Made by a program: the position numbers and the translations under genes. Below, piece after piece: positions 43,106-53,062 of a stretch of DNA of 64,000 nt; position 1 is the first letter of the stretch, and every line of letters begins with the position of its first letter. The notes under the pieces are model-generated. The model saw only the letters and a list, made by a program, of their open reading frames with translations, searched no databases and was not told the origin of the DNA. Origin of the DNA: Comamonadaceae bacterium (lineage in GTDB: Bacteria; Pseudomonadota; Gammaproteobacteria; Burkholderiales; Burkholderiaceae_C); contig JAAFIW010000008.1 of NCBI GenBank assembly GCA_013297875.1, forward strand, positions 62,001-126,000. The letters are read 5' to 3'.

Positions 43106-45001
43106 ATGGGACAACACAGCTGTCCGCCTATGCTCGCCCGCATGCTCATTCGTTGCTTCACAAGCTGTTCTCTACGCGCGCATGCCCTGGGCCTGGCCCT
43201 GCTGCTGTTCGCCGCGCCTTCCATGGCCCAGCCACAGGTCATTGAGCAAGCTCAATTCAGCCACCTGATCTCCAGCACAGTAACAGCCGCGACGTCTACA
43301 ACCGTGGTCAGCCTGCCCTACCACTGGGACCAGCGCCAGGGCCCCGTCGACGGGCTTGGCATTTTTACTTTGCAGGTACCGGTGGCCGACATTCGTCAAC
43401 CCCTGGCGGTGGCCATTCCCCGGCTGGGCAACAGCCACACCATTGCCGTCAACGGCGTGGCGCTGGCCCGCTTCGGCACGTTACCCAATAACCGCCATGA
43501 CGATGCAGCGCCTGAGCCGCGCTATTTCGTGGTGCCCCCTGCGCTGTTGACGCCGCTGACCGAAGTGCAGATCACCGTCAGCGTGGTGGGTGGGCGCCGT
43601 GGCGGGCTGTCCCGGGTCACGGTGGGGCTTGAAAGCGACGTACTGCCGCTGCACCAGTCGGTCTATTTCTGGCAGGTCACCGCCACCCGCATCGTGGCCA
43701 TCATCAGCGCCGTGTTGGGGTCGCTCGCACTGCTGCTGTGGGCTGGCCAGCGAGACCGCATGTACCTCTATTACGGTGTGGGCGAGTTGCTGTGGTCTGT
43801 GCAAACCCTGCGGGCACTCGTGACCACGCCTTTGATCCCCTGGCCCTGGTGGGGCGTGCTCACCCTGGCTGCATTCAACGCCGCGCCGCCCTTGCTGTCG
43901 CGCTTTGCACTGGGGGCCATGGGTGCTGCGCATGGCCGGGTGGCCACAACAGCCAACATCCTGGTTATTTTTGCCCTACCTGCTGCTGTGCTGACCTTGG
44001 TGGCGGGCCAGCTGTGGGTGGTGATTGTCTGGCAGACGCTCATGTTGGCCAACAGCGTGGCCATGGTTTTCAGCGTCATCACAAATCGTTCCAGCACGGT
44101 AGAAAAGTGGGAAGTGCGTGTGTTGGCGATGTCGGTGGTGGTGATCTTGGCCACTGCCGTTCGCGACTTTTTGGTGCTGCGGTTTTCCGCAGACACCTAC
44201 GACCTCACGCCCTGGACCCGTTTCACCTGGATGCTGTTCGGCCTTAGTCTGGCCTGGATCATTGCCGAGCGGCTGCGCAAAAGCCACCATGTGGTGCGAA
44301 AAATGAACGCGCAGCTGACCCAGGAACTCGCCGCCCGAAGCGCCGACCTGCAGGCCGCATTTGACCGCTCGCGCGACAGCGAAAAAGAACGAGGTGCCGC
44401 CGAAGAGCGCCAGCGCCTCATGCGCGACCTGCACGACGGCCTGGGCAGCCAGCTGGTGGGTGCCCTGCGCATGGCCCAGCAACCTGATGCATCGCGCGGT
44501 GCCATCACCGCGCAGTTGCGGGAGGCAGTGGACCAGCTCAAGATCACCGTGGACGCGATGCAGGAAACCGATGGCGATATTGCCGCCGTGCTGGGCGCCC
44601 TGCGCTACCGCCTGGCCCCCCGCCTGGAGGCTGTAGGCATTGCGCTGCAGTGGAACATGGGTCGCCTACCCATCATGGCCGACTGGGGCGTGCGCCAGTC
44701 TTACCAGCTTCAAATGATCTTGCTGGAAGTATTTACCAACATGGTGGTGCATTCCGGTGCCACCACCGCCTCACTGTCAGCCACAGAAGTCAGCCTGCCC
44801 GAAGGCAGCGCCATTCAAATTGAAGTGACCGATAACGGCAAAGGCTTTTTGGTAGCCCAACCATCCCCCGGTAAAGGCCTGCCCAACATGCAAATCCGAG
44901 CCAAAGCGCTGGGCACCCAACTTGACATCCGGTCAGCACCCGGTGGCACACACATTCGCCTGACTTTGCCGGGAAATGCAGTGCTGCAGCCCGCGCCGTA
45001 G
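43106..45001 (+). CDS. membrane histidine kinase with a periplasmic sensor (7TMR-DISM-like)
   Basis: A 631-residue sensor kinase. A signal sequence (LALLLFAAPSMAQ) is followed by a periplasmic beta-rich domain of about 150 residues, then seven hydrophobic helices (from about VTATRIVAIISAVLGSLALL to FTWMLFGLSLAWIIAERL), a coiled-coil, a dimerisation segment with the phosphorylatable His in RDLHDGLGSQLVG near residue 440 (HisKA_3 type), and a HATPase_c domain (EVFTNMVVHSG, VTDNGKGF, GKGLPNMQIRAKALG). The layout matches NarL-type partners. The start at 43106 has AGGAAGAGG upstream. The signal is unknown. Confidence 0.9.
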   Translation: MGQHSCPPMLARMLIRCFTSCSLRAHALGLALLLFAAPSMAQPQVIEQAQFSHLISSTVTAATSTTVVSLPYHWDQRQGPVDGLGIFTLQVPVADIRQPLAVAIPRLGNSHTIAVNGVALARFGTLPNNRHDDAAPEPRYFVVPPALLTPLTEVQITVSVVGGRRGGLSRVTVGLESDVLPLHQSVYFWQVTATRIVAIISAVLGSLALLLWAGQRDRMYLYYGVGELLWSVQTLRALVTTPLIPWPWWGVLTLAAFNAAPPLLSRFALGAMGAAHGRVATTANILVIFALPAAVLTLVAGQLWVVIVWQTLMLANSVAMVFSVITNRSSTVEKWEVRVLAMSVVVILATAVRDFLVLRFSADTYDLTPWTRFTWMLFGLSLAWIIAERLRKSHHVVRKMNAQLTQELAARSADLQAAFDRSRDSEKERGAAEERQRLMRDLHDGLGSQLVGALRMAQQPDASRGAITAQLREAVDQLKITVDAMQETDGDIAAVLGALRYRLAPRLEAVGIALQWNMGRLPIMADWGVRQSYQLQMILLEVFTNMVVHSGATTASLSATEVSLPEGSAIQIEVTDNGKGFLVAQPSPGKGLPNMQIRAKALGTQLDIRSAPGGTHIRLTLPGNAVLQPAP

Positions 45002-45044
45002 GTAGCGGCACGCACCCCGCAGGCTCCCCGTGGAGCCACGACAG

Positions 45045-45081
45045 GCATTGGGGGGCAGGTCGCTCTGACTCCCCCCATTGC
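45045..45081. repeat. REP-like hairpin, short copy
   Basis: GCATTGGGGGG and its complement CCCCCCATTGC enclose CAGGTCGCTCTGACT. It is a shorter relative of the inverted repeat at 40711-40812. Confidence 0.65.
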
Positions 45082-45265
45082 GTGCTGGCTGGCGGGAGGC
45101 GATGGAGCCGCAACCCACCGCGCCACCCAGGCCGTGGCAAACAACAAACGCCATTCCTGTGCTTTATTTACATCGCGATTTCAAGCCAAATCGGCTACCC
45201 GCCCAGGTGAATACTGCTCAAGCAGCTATATAAAACATAGCATATCAACCGAACCGAAAGTCCTC

Positions 45266-45472
45266 ATGACCTCCCCCATCACCTCCCCCGTCAGCTACAC
45301 CTTGAACGACGGCATCGCCACCCTCACCCTGGACGACGGCAAAGCCAACGCCATGAACCCGCGCATGCCGCAAGCCATCAACGACGCGGCAAGTGGGTTT
45401 TGCTCCCTCGCCCCTCTGGGGGGGAGGGCTGGGGTGAGGGGCTGCGGAATGCGTAGCCGGTATGCGACGTAA
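45266..45472 (+). pseudogene. 5' fragment of the crotonase gene 39911-40633
   Basis: The first 41 codons are identical to the gene at 39911 apart from two changes (Leu to Pro and Val to Ile near the break). Similarity begins 81 nt upstream, at 45185, and ends abruptly at 45388. After that the frame runs into unrelated sequence with a C-rich repeat (from 45403) and stops at 45472. Only about 4 of 204 positions differ, so the copy is recent. It cannot encode a crotonase. Confidence 0.9.
45403..45441. repeat. C-rich inverted repeat, solo copy
   Basis: CTCCCTCGCCCCTCTGGGGG then GGAGGGCTGGGGTGAGGGG: a short hairpin plus a GGGGTGAGGGG tail, related in design to the DUF559-cassette arms. A further copy is at 58965-59000. 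Confidence 0.65.
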
Positions 45473-45669
45473 CGGCCCTCACTCCGACGCGTGGCGCGCA
45501 ACAGACGCCCTTCCTGTGCGTTATTTACATCCCGATTTCAAGCCAAATCGGCCAGTAGCCCATGATTTGATTGCTGGGGCAGCTATATAAAACGCAGCAA
45601 GTCAGCGACAAAAATCTGAGCGAAACATAAGCGCCGCGACACAATGGCTTACAGAGGTGCTGGCGGTCA

Positions 45670-48288
45670 GTGCCGAAACCCACGGCCATTGCCGCGACCA
45701 TGCCCCCGCACTACGCCCACAGTGGCGGCCACGAACTGGCTGCACATTTGCAGAAAGTCATCGCGCCAGATCCACAGGCTGGGCGGAGTAGAAACTCTTT
45801 TGTCGCACATGTTCGGGGTGACGGAAAAATCCAGTCACTCGAATCTCATCTATCAGGCGTCAGCCAACTGGCTTCCGAACTGGCCGGAAAGTTTGGGTTG
45901 ACCACACAGGGGGCACTGGTCGGCTTGCTTCACGACTTGGGCAAGTACAGCGCGGCTTTTCAGGCCTACATTCAATCGGCTACTGGCTTGCTGAACCAAG
46001 ATGAAGACGAAGACTTTGTTGAAGCTGCTGGCCTGAAAGGGAAAATTGATCACTCCACCAGCGGGGCCCAGCTAATTTGGACGGAATTGGCTGGACAGGG
46101 GAATCTGGCATCTGTCGCCGCTCAGATTCTGGCTTTGTGCATAGCCTCACACCATTCCGGCTTGATCGATTGCCTTGCGCAGCCTGACAACAAACCCGCT
46201 GAAGATTTGTTCACGAAGCGAATGAACAAGTCGACGGACAAAACCCACCTTCAGGAAGTGCTTGGTAAGGCAAATCAAAAGCTTCTGGAAACCGCGCGGG
46301 GCCTGCTGGTACGCCAAGAAACGACGCAGGCATTTCAAGCCTGGATTTCAAAAATTCTTGGCAAAGTCCCAGGCAATGACCCACGCAGCCCAATTTTTCA
46401 GCAACAAGTCGGGCTGCTCGTTCGTTCCCTGTTCAGTTGCCTCATAGATGCCGACCGTATTGACACGGCAGATTTTGAACACCCCGGACGCGCCCGGCAC
46501 AGGCTGCGTGGTAAATATGAGGCTTGGGAAGTGTTGGTTCAAAGGCTAGAGACGCACTTGAAAGGCTTCACGCCACGCCATCCCATTGACGCATTGAGGC
46601 AGGATGTTTCGCGTCATTGTTTGGCCGGTGCAGCTCGGGAAAAGGGTATCTACACACTGACCGTACCAACGGGTGGCGGCAAGACGCTCGCAAGCCTGCG
46701 ATTTGCGCTGCACCATGCCCTCAAACAGGGCATGGATAGAGTCATCTACGTCATTCCGTTCACATCCATCATTGACCAAAACGCCCAGGTCGTACGGGCC
46801 GTTCTTGAGCCCGAGGGTGTTGAGACCGGCAGCGTGGTGCTCGAACACCATTCCAATCTGACGCCAGAACAGCAGACTTGGCGCAGCAAAATCCTCTCTG
46901 AAAACTGGGATGCGCCAGTCGTCTACACCACATCTGTCCAATTGTTGGAAACCCTGTTTGGTGCGGGCACACGCGGCGCACGGCGAATGCATCAGCTGGC
47001 CAATTCAGTACTGATCCTTGACGAAATCCAAAGCTTGCCAGTCAACTGCGTTCATCTGTTCAATAACACCATGAACTACCTGACCGACTTTTGCGGCAGC
47101 ACCGTTGTACTTTGCACCGCGACCCAGCCGCTGCTTGATCAGGTCGACCCATACAAAGGTGCGATTCGTGTTCCGAAAGACAACGAACTCATGCCGGATG
47201 TGAAGCGACTGTTCGACGATCTGAAGCGTGTTGAAGTTGTCAATCGGCGCAAGCCCGGTGGCTGGTCGCAAGACGAAATCGCCGCGTTGGCACTTCAAGA
47301 AACCCAGACCTCGGGCAGCTGCCTGGTTATTGTCAATACCAAAAAGGCAGCCCAAGCCATCTACCGCCTGTGCAAGGAAAGCAGCCTTGCCGAGGTTTTC
47401 CACTTGAGTACAAATATGTGCCCGGCACACCGAAAGTCAATTTTGAGCGACGTACGCGCGCGCCTGGATCAGGTTCCGTCCACCCCAACGCTGTGCATCA
47501 GTACACAACTGATTGAGGCCGGTGTAGATGTTGATTTCGGCTCGGTTATTCGATTCACGGCAGGACTGGATTCCATTGCCCAGGCGGCAGGCCGGTGCAA
47601 CCGCAATGGCCGGGCGAAACAAGGCTTGGTGCATGTGGTCAACCCTTGCGCTGCCGACGAGAGTCTGGACAAGCTGCCCGATATCCAGATCGGTCGCAAC
47701 GTAGCAGAGCGTGTATTGGACGATTACGAGGCCGACCCCGAAAAATTCGGAAACAACTGCATAGGGCCAGAGGCAATGACTTCGTACTACAAAAATTATT
47801 TCTTTGCCCGTGCAAATGACATGAGCTACCCGGTTTCCGCCAAACAAATTGGCCATGACGACACCCTGCTCAATTTACTTTCCACTAACAGCATGGCGCT
47901 GGCCGATTACAAACGCACCAAACGTCAAGCACCGATGATTTACATGCGACAGGCTTTCATGAGCGCCGCCAAGGCGTTCAAAGCAATCGATGCGCCTACG
48001 CGAGGGGTTATCGTGCCGTACACCACTGCTGGCAAAGACCTCATTAACGATCTATGCGCAGCTTATTTGCCTGAGAAAGAGTTTGAATTGCTGCGCAGGG
48101 CGCAGCAATTCAGTGTCAACGTATTTCAAAACGTACTTGAATCACTATCCAAAGCTGGTGTGGTTCGGGAAATACGAACCGGAGCCGCTATCCTCTACTT
48201 GACCGATTCGCGCTACTACAGTTCGGAATTTGGTCTATCCGAAACCCCGCAAGGAAATATGGAGATCCTCTATGTCGCATCGCAATAG
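45670..48288 (+). CDS. cas3: CRISPR helicase-nuclease Cas3 (type I-C)
   Basis: Cas3 is recruited by Cascade to cut and unwind target DNA. The 872-residue protein has an N-terminal HD nuclease domain ([13 protein letters not shown], His-Asp near 88; HHSGLID further on) and an SF2 helicase with Walker [13 protein letters not shown] near 333, [10 protein letters not shown] near 450, and the C-terminal motif with [12 protein letters not shown] used the GTG at 45670, preceded by GAGGTG; ATG 45700 is also possible. It is the first gene of a cas operon in the order of type I-C. Its GC content is visibly lower than that of the neighbouring chromosome. Confidence 0.95.
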   Translation: MPKPTAIAATMPPHYAHSGGHELAAHLQKVIAPDPQAGRSRNSFVAHVRGDGKIQSLESHLSGVSQLASELAGKFGLTTQGALVGLLHDLGKYSAAFQAYIQSATGLLNQDEDEDFVEAAGLKGKIDHSTSGAQLIWTELAGQGNLASVAAQILALCIASHHSGLIDCLAQPDNKPAEDLFTKRMNKSTDKTHLQEVLGKANQKLLETARGLLVRQETTQAFQAWISKILGKVPGNDPRSPIFQQQVGLLVRSLFSCLIDADRIDTADFEHPGRARHRLRGKYEAWEVLVQRLETHLKGFTPRHPIDALRQDVSRHCLAGAAREKGIYTLTVPTGGGKTLASLRFALHHALKQGMDRVIYVIPFTSIIDQNAQVVRAVLEPEGVETGSVVLEHHSNLTPEQQTWRSKILSENWDAPVVYTTSVQLLETLFGAGTRGARRMHQLANSVLILDEIQSLPVNCVHLFNNTMNYLTDFCGSTVVLCTATQPLLDQVDPYKGAIRVPKDNELMPDVKRLFDDLKRVEVVNRRKPGGWSQDEIAALALQETQTSGSCLVIVNTKKAAQAIYRLCKESSLAEVFHLSTNMCPAHRKSILSDVRARLDQVPSTPTLCISTQLIEAGVDVDFGSVIRFTAGLDSIAQAAGRCNRNGRAKQGLVHVVNPCAADESLDKLPDIQIGRNVAERVLDDYEADPEKFGNNCIGPEAMTSYYKNYFFARANDMSYPVSAKQIGHDDTLLNLLSTNSMALADYKRTKRQAPMIYMRQAFMSAAKAFKAIDAPTRGVIVPYTTAGKDLINDLCAAYLPEKEFELLRRAQQFSVNVFQNVLESLSKAGVVREIRTGAAILYLTDSRYYSSEFGLSETPQGNMEILYVASQ

Positions 48289-49030
48289 CATCGAGTTCAA
48301 GGTACGTGCCCGCCACGCTTTATTTACCGACCCCTTAACCAAAATTGGTGGTGAGAAGTGCTCGTATCACATACCCACATATGAAGCTTTGAAGGGCATC
48401 GTTAAGTCAATTTATTGGAAGCCTACCTTCATTTGGGTGATCGATGAGGTACGGGTCATGAAACCTATTCGCACGCAAACCAAGGGCACTAAACCGCTTA
48501 ATTTCGGAGGTGTATACCCCAGTGAGCGTGATCCGTCGAATAAAAAGGAAAAGCCGTCAAACACTTTGGCAATTTACACCTTTCTTGCTGATGTCGAATA
48601 CCAAGTAAGAGCACATTTCGAATGGAACATGCGCCACCCCGAACTCGAAAAGGACCGGGTAGAAGGCAAGCATTACGCAATCGGCAAACGAATGCTGGAA
48701 CTGGGTGGAAGGCAAGACATATTTTTAGGCACACGTGATTGCCAGGGTTACGTGGAACCCTGTGTATATGGGTCTGAAGTCGGCCACTACGACAACGGTG
48801 GAGAGCTGGCATATGGATTGATGTTTCATGGCTTCGACTACCCAGACGAAGCCGGGGAAAACAATTTGCAAGCTCGGTTCTGGAAACCTGTCATGGCCAA
48901 TGGCCATATCCAATTTATTCGCCCGGAAGACTGCACCATTCGGAAACTCGTTCGCGCCATGAAGCCCAAAAAATTTGGCGAAGGAAAGCTGCGCGATGTT
49001 GTGCAAGAAGCTGCTGAACTGGGAGTTTAA
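48272..49030 (+). CDS. cas5c: Cascade subunit and crRNA-processing nuclease Cas5c
   Basis: In type I-C the Cas5 protein (Cas5d) cleaves the pre-crRNA at the repeat hairpin and stays on the 5' handle. The 252-residue protein starts [20 protein letters not shown], with the RAMP-fold beginning, [17 protein letters not shown] and the C-terminal [13 protein letters not shown] typical of the subfamily. GGAGATC precedes the ATG, and the gene overlaps cas3 by 17 nt. It is slightly longer than common Cas5c proteins. The substrate should be the 37-nt repeat of the array downstream. Confidence 0.93.
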   Translation: MSHRNSIEFKVRARHALFTDPLTKIGGEKCSYHIPTYEALKGIVKSIYWKPTFIWVIDEVRVMKPIRTQTKGTKPLNFGGVYPSERDPSNKKEKPSNTLAIYTFLADVEYQVRAHFEWNMRHPELEKDRVEGKHYAIGKRMLELGGRQDIFLGTRDCQGYVEPCVYGSEVGHYDNGGELAYGLMFHGFDYPDEAGENNLQARFWKPVMANGHIQFIRPEDCTIRKLVRAMKPKKFGEGKLRDVVQEAAELGV

Positions 49031-49032
49031 AA

Positions 49033-50979
49033 ATGAGTTGGGTACAAAGGCTTTATGAAACGTATGAACATTGCAAAGGCCGTGAGCCTCCAGGCACAGA
49101 CCGATTGTTACCTGTCAGTCATTCAATACAACAAGCACACATAGAAATCACGCTTGATGCCCAAGGTAATTTCAAATCTGCCCGAACAATTGGTAAAGTA
49201 GAAACTGTGATTCCGGCTACTGAGCAGTCTGCGGGGCGAACAGGTCGAGATCCACCGCCACACCCGTTGTGCGACAAAATTCAATACTGCGCGGCAGATT
49301 ACGCAGAGAAAGGCGGTATCAAACCACCGTTTTTCAGCGACCATGCGAACATTAAGAAAGAAGTTGTTGAGGGATATGAAACTCTTCTTTCCTCTTGGTG
49401 CAACTCTAATTTCAGCCATTCCAAGGCTAATGCAGTGTTGTCCTATGTCCGCAAACGAGAGCTTGTGGCAGATTTGGTGCGGGAAAAAATTCTGCATATC
49501 GGTATTGACGGCAAGCTGCTTACCAACTGGGTCGGTGATGCGTCAACTCCTGAAATATTCAAAGTCCTGACCCCAGATCCGAAAACCAAGCTACGCGACC
49601 AAGGTAATGCATTCATACGCTGGCATATTCGTGAACCAGACAATCCTTGTACGGCAGTATGGGAGGATGCTTCGCTACAGGATGCTTGGGCAAAATTTGA
49701 TGCGAGTAACAAAGAGATCATCGGCGTTTGTATCGTGACTGGCGCAACGTATACAAGTTTGGCGTTGAATCATCCCAAACGCATCCGTCATTCGGGAGAT
49801 GGTGCCAAGCTCATTAGCGCAAACGACAGTTCGGGGTACACATTCAGAGGCCGTTTTACCGATGACACGGGACAGCAGGCGTGCGGTGTTGGCTACGAAG
49901 TCACACAAAAGGCCCATAACGCCTTACGTTGGCTGATAAAACGTCAGGCCTATAGAGACGACGACCAAGTCATCGTAAGTTGGGCGGTCGCTGGAATGCC
50001 TGTTCCCGATCCTTTTGGCGATTCAATGACGTTGATGCTTGCGGGCGAATCAATCTGCGGAGTATCGACAAAGTCAGAGCAAATACTTGAAGGCAATACA
50101 GGTCAAGCCTTTGCAAAACGCCTCAATCTCGCGATGGCAGGCTATCGCGCGAAGCTGGGGGCGACTGATGACATCGTTGTCATGGGCCTTGACTCGGCGA
50201 CGCCAGGGCGAATGGCTATTACCTACTACCGCGAAATGACTGGTTCGGAGTTTCTTGACCGGATCGAAACCTGGCACATGGTCTTCGCATGGCCGCAAAA
50301 TTTTGGCAAAGAACGGAAATTCGTCGGGGCTCCGGCACCTCGCGATATAGCCGAAGCGGCGTTCGGTCGCCGTCTTGATGAAAAGCTTAAAAAATCTACG
50401 GTCGAGCGGCTACTTCCATGCATCGTCGATGGACAAACGCTCCCGCAGGATCTTGTCGAATCAACAGTAAGAAGGGCTAGCAACCGCGTAGCACTCGATC
50501 ACTGGGAATGGGAGAAAACCCTGGGCATTGCCTGTGCCCTGTTTAAAGGCGCTTTCATAAACGAGGAATATCAAATGACGTTAGAAACTGATCGGAACAG
50601 TCGCGATTATCTATATGGCCGCTTGCTGGCTGTTGCGGAACATATTGAAGGCCGTGCGCTGTACGTTGCTGGCGAAAAACGCGATACAACCGCCACGAAG
50701 TTGATGCAACGTTTTGCAGATCGCCCAGCCAGCACTTGGCGCACGATCGAACTTGCGCTTACGCCAGCCAAATCTCGCCTGCGATCAAAGCGGGCTGCGT
50801 TCATGTACGAAATGGATAAACTGCTTGATGAAATCATTCCCAATTTTCTTGGCAACGATTTTCTCGACGATAGCAAGCTTTCTGGTGAATTCCTGCTGGG
50901 TTATCACTGCCAGCGACAAATACTGAACCCACCCAAAAATGATAACGCCACCCCTGCTGAAAATTCATCGACAGAGTAA
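49033..50979 (+). CDS. cas8c: Cascade large subunit Cas8c (Csd1)
   Basis: The large subunit recognises the PAM and the 5' part of the crRNA. The 648-residue protein starts MSWVQRLYETYEHC, the usual I-C beginning, and has Csd1 segments DPFGDSMTLML and MAITYYREMTGSEFLDRIETWH in the middle. The C-terminal 134 residues correspond to Cas11c and can be produced separately from an internal start at 50575. It begins 2 nt after cas5c. Codon use is AT-richer than cas4-cas1-cas2. Confidence 0.94.
   Translation: MSWVQRLYETYEHCKGREPPGTDRLLPVSHSIQQAHIEITLDAQGNFKSARTIGKVETVIPATEQSAGRTGRDPPPHPLCDKIQYCAADYAEKGGIKPPFFSDHANIKKEVVEGYETLLSSWCNSNFSHSKANAVLSYVRKRELVADLVREKILHIGIDGKLLTNWVGDASTPEIFKVLTPDPKTKLRDQGNAFIRWHIREPDNPCTAVWEDASLQDAWAKFDASNKEIIGVCIVTGATYTSLALNHPKRIRHSGDGAKLISANDSSGYTFRGRFTDDTGQQACGVGYEVTQKAHNALRWLIKRQAYRDDDQVIVSWAVAGMPVPDPFGDSMTLMLAGESICGVSTKSEQILEGNTGQAFAKRLNLAMAGYRAKLGATDDIVVMGLDSATPGRMAITYYREMTGSEFLDRIETWHMVFAWPQNFGKERKFVGAPAPRDIAEAAFGRRLDEKLKKSTVERLLPCIVDGQTLPQDLVESTVRRASNRVALDHWEWEKTLGIACALFKGAFINEEYQMTLETDRNSRDYLYGRLLAVAEHIEGRALYVAGEKRDTTATKLMQRFADRPASTWRTIELALTPAKSRLRSKRAAFMYEMDKLLDEIIPNFLGNDFLDDSKLSGEFLLGYHCQRQILNPPKNDNATPAENSSTE
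50575..50979 (+). CDS. cas11c: internally translated small subunit Cas11c
   Basis: Type I-C systems make a second product from the 3' end of cas8c; multiple copies of this Cas11c line the Cascade belly. In this gene an in-frame ATG at codon 515 of cas8c is preceded by GAGGA seven nucleotides upstream, a stronger ribosome site than most in the operon. The product would be 134 residues beginning MTLETDRNSRDYLYGRLLAV, which is the helical family start. That internal translation takes place here is inferred from known I-C systems plus the site. Confidence 0.8.
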   Translation: MTLETDRNSRDYLYGRLLAVAEHIEGRALYVAGEKRDTTATKLMQRFADRPASTWRTIELALTPAKSRLRSKRAAFMYEMDKLLDEIIPNFLGNDFLDDSKLSGEFLLGYHCQRQILNPPKNDNATPAENSSTE

Positions 50980-50999
50980 AAAAACTTAAGGAAATTAAT

Positions 51000-51890
51000 A
51001 TGACCTCCTTGCAAAACAAAATTGATTTCGCCGTAATCCTCCGCGTCAAAAATGCCAATCCAAATGGCGACCCGTTGAATGGCAACCGTCCGCGCACTGA
51101 CTATTCAAACTTCGGCGAAATGAGCGATGTCTCCATCAAGCGGAAAATCAGGGATCGCTTATTGGAACGTTGGGTTAGCGATGGGCGCAATGAGGATGAC
51201 GGCAACTTGATTTATGTACAGTCTGACGACCGTAAAGTGGACGAGGCTAAAAGCCTGCGCGCACGGGCAGAAGCGGGATTGGGTAAAGAACTGGGGTCGG
51301 CAAAAACGGTAGAGTTGGCGTGTAAAAAATGGCTGGACGTGCGTGCATTTGGGCAGTTGTTTGCTTTAAAGAGCAATAAGAAAGCAGGCAAAAAGCAAGA
51401 AGACGGCAGTGACGACGAGGGCGACACTGGAGTGTCTATTGGTATACGTGGCCCCGTTACGGTTCAATCTGCCTTTAGCGTTGAGCCAATCGATATCGCA
51501 AGTATGCAAATCACAAAAAGTGTAAATGGGGAGGATACAAAGGACGGTAAGAGAAGTTCTGACACGATGGGGACGAAGCATCGCGTAGATAAAGGAATTT
51601 ATGTTTTCTTCGGAAGCATGAATCCTCAACTTGCAGAGAAAACTGGTTTTAGCGATGAAGATGCTGAGGCCCTTAAGCTGATACTGTCCCGGCTATTCGA
51701 AAATGATGAATCGTCCGCCCGTCCAGCGGGCAGTATGGGAGTTCTCAAACTCGTCTGGTGGAAACATAACTGCAAGGCAGGTCAGTATTCTTCGTCACGG
51801 GTACACCGCACGTTGACGACGATGCCAGATGGAAACTTGGAGTTTTCGCACTTGGATGGGCTTGCTCCAGAAATTATTGATGGCTTCTGA
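51000..51890 (+). CDS. cas7c: Cascade backbone subunit Cas7c (Csd2)
   Basis: Cas7c forms the helical backbone along the crRNA spacer. The 296-residue protein starts KIDFAVILRVKNANPNGDPL, the strong Csd2 signature, with NRPRTDYSNFGEMSDVSIKRK and a GIRGPVTVQSAFSVEPID segment; HRVDKGIYVFFGSMNPQLAEKTG follows. AAGGAAAT lies before the ATG. It is the last of the AT-richer interference genes and is followed by non-cas cargo instead of cas4. Confidence 0.95.
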   Translation: MTSLQNKIDFAVILRVKNANPNGDPLNGNRPRTDYSNFGEMSDVSIKRKIRDRLLERWVSDGRNEDDGNLIYVQSDDRKVDEAKSLRARAEAGLGKELGSAKTVELACKKWLDVRAFGQLFALKSNKKAGKKQEDGSDDEGDTGVSIGIRGPVTVQSAFSVEPIDIASMQITKSVNGEDTKDGKRSSDTMGTKHRVDKGIYVFFGSMNPQLAEKTGFSDEDAEALKLILSRLFENDESSARPAGSMGVLKLVWWKHNCKAGQYSSSRVHRTLTTMPDGNLEFSHLDGLAPEIIDGF

Positions 51891-51915
51891 TTGCCCACAT
51901 TGAAAGACAGCTGAC

Positions 51916-52770
51916 ATGAAAATCCTCCCCACTGATTTCGACGGCCAGGCCATCCGCCGCATGTATGACGAAGAAACCGAAACCTGGTGGTTTTCGGTCA
52001 TCGACGTGATTCAGGTGTTGACCGATAGCAAGAGCGCCAAGCGGTACTGGTCTGATCTGAAACGCAAACTCGCGCAGGAAGCGGGTTCTGAGCAACCGTA
52101 CGAAAAAATCGTACGGTTGAAGCTGCCCGCTGCTGACGGCAAGCAGCGGGAAACCGACGTCGCCACCGCCGAAACCCTGCTGCGCATCGTCCAATCCGTC
52201 CCCAGCCCCAAGGCCGAGCCCATCAAGCTGTGGCTGGCCAAGGTGGGTTACGAGCGCATGCAGGAGCTGGCCGACCCGGCCTTGTCGCTTAACCGGGCGC
52301 GGGAAACCTGGCAGCAGCATGGGCGCAGCGACAAGTGGATTGCGCAGCGCATGACGGGGCAGGAAACGCGCAACAAACTCACCGACTACTGGCGCGAGCA
52401 CGACATCAAAGAGGGTAGTGAGTTCGCCATCCTGACCAACATCATTCACCAGGAATGGGCTGGCGTGAGCGTGAAAGAACACAAAGACCTGAAGGGTCTG
52501 AAAAGCCACAACCTGCGCGACCACATGAGCGAGGCCGAGTTGATTTTTACAGCGCTGGCTGAGCTGTCGACACGGCAGATTTCTGAAACCAGCAACGCCA
52601 CAGGTCTGCCGCAGAACAAAACGGCTGCCCAGGCCGGTGGCCGTATTGCCCGGCAGGCGCGCAACCAGCTCGAAAGCCAGACGGGCAAGTCGGTGGTTTC
52701 AGGCAGCAATTACTTACCGCTTGAGGCCAATCGCATCAAGAAAGTTTTGAAACCGCCGCGCAAAGGCTGA
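51916..52770 (+). CDS. Bro-N domain protein (antirepressor/DinD-like) inside the cas operon
   Basis: A 284-residue protein of the Bro-N family found in phage antirepressors and in DNA-damage-inducible DinD. The N-terminal domain (about residues 5-110) includes DFDGQAIRRMYDEETETWWF and SVIDVIQVLTDS; the middle part has VPSPKAEPIKLWLAKVGYER, and the C-terminal part LKSHNLRDHMSEAELIFTAL and ISETSNATGLPQNKTAAQAG. These proteins may bind DNA and act in regulation, but function is not known for this type. It starts 25 nt after cas7c and is on the same strand, so it is probably co-transcribed with cas genes. Confidence 0.8.
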   Translation: MKILPTDFDGQAIRRMYDEETETWWFSVIDVIQVLTDSKSAKRYWSDLKRKLAQEAGSEQPYEKIVRLKLPAADGKQRETDVATAETLLRIVQSVPSPKAEPIKLWLAKVGYERMQELADPALSLNRARETWQQHGRSDKWIAQRMTGQETRNKLTDYWREHDIKEGSEFAILTNIIHQEWAGVSVKEHKDLKGLKSHNLRDHMSEAELIFTALAELSTRQISETSNATGLPQNKTAAQAGGRIARQARNQLESQTGKSVVSGSNYLPLEANRIKKVLKPPRKG

Positions 52771-52843
52771 GCCGCGGCAATTCCAGCCGCATCACAATGG
52801 GTGCTTGCGTTACACCGTCATTTCTTCACCTGAAGGTATCAAC

Positions 52844-53050
52844 ATGACTGAAATTGTTTTCGTTATCGAGCACGCACTCGAAGGCGGTTACACCGCGCGG
52901 GCCTTGGGCCAATCCATCTTCACCGAGGCTGACACCGAGGCGCAATTACGGGTGGCGGTGCAAGACGCCGTGCACTGCCATTTTGATGAAGGCACTTCGC
53001 CCAAAGTGATCCGTCTGCACTTTGTGCGTGACGAGTTGCTGGCTGCTTGA
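52844..53050 (+). CDS. HicB-like antitoxin candidate
   Basis: A 68-residue protein that looks like the short HicB-type antitoxins: EIVFVIEHALEGGYTARALG then EADTEAQLRVAVQDAVHCHF, the partial RNase-H-like fold. HicB-type partners neutralise HicA mRNA interferases. It directly precedes a HicA-like gene by 12 nt in the same direction. The antitoxin-first order and the small size without DNA-binding tail fit a compact subtype. The call is supported mostly by the neighbour. Confidence 0.65.
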   Translation: MTEIVFVIEHALEGGYTARALGQSIFTEADTEAQLRVAVQDAVHCHFDEGTSPKVIRLHFVRDELLAA

Positions 53051-53062
53051 GTTGCCGCCGCC

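Larger units (their letters stand above)
45002..45669. other. 668-nt repeat-rich gap before the cas operon
   Basis: Holds, in order, a REP-like hairpin (45045-45081), the copy of the crotonase promoter and 5' end (45185-45388), a C-rich repeat (45403-45441), a second copy of the segment CCTGTGCGTTATTTACATC (near 45513), and another short dispersed repeat (45571-45600). The promoter of the cas operon should lie at its right end; no clear boxes were identified. Confidence 0.6.

Noticed and set aside
40634-45660. Integrative element with tRNA-type att sites
   Set aside because: No tRNA, integrase or exact terminal direct repeats of att type; the bracketing similarity is the crotonase 5' copy.
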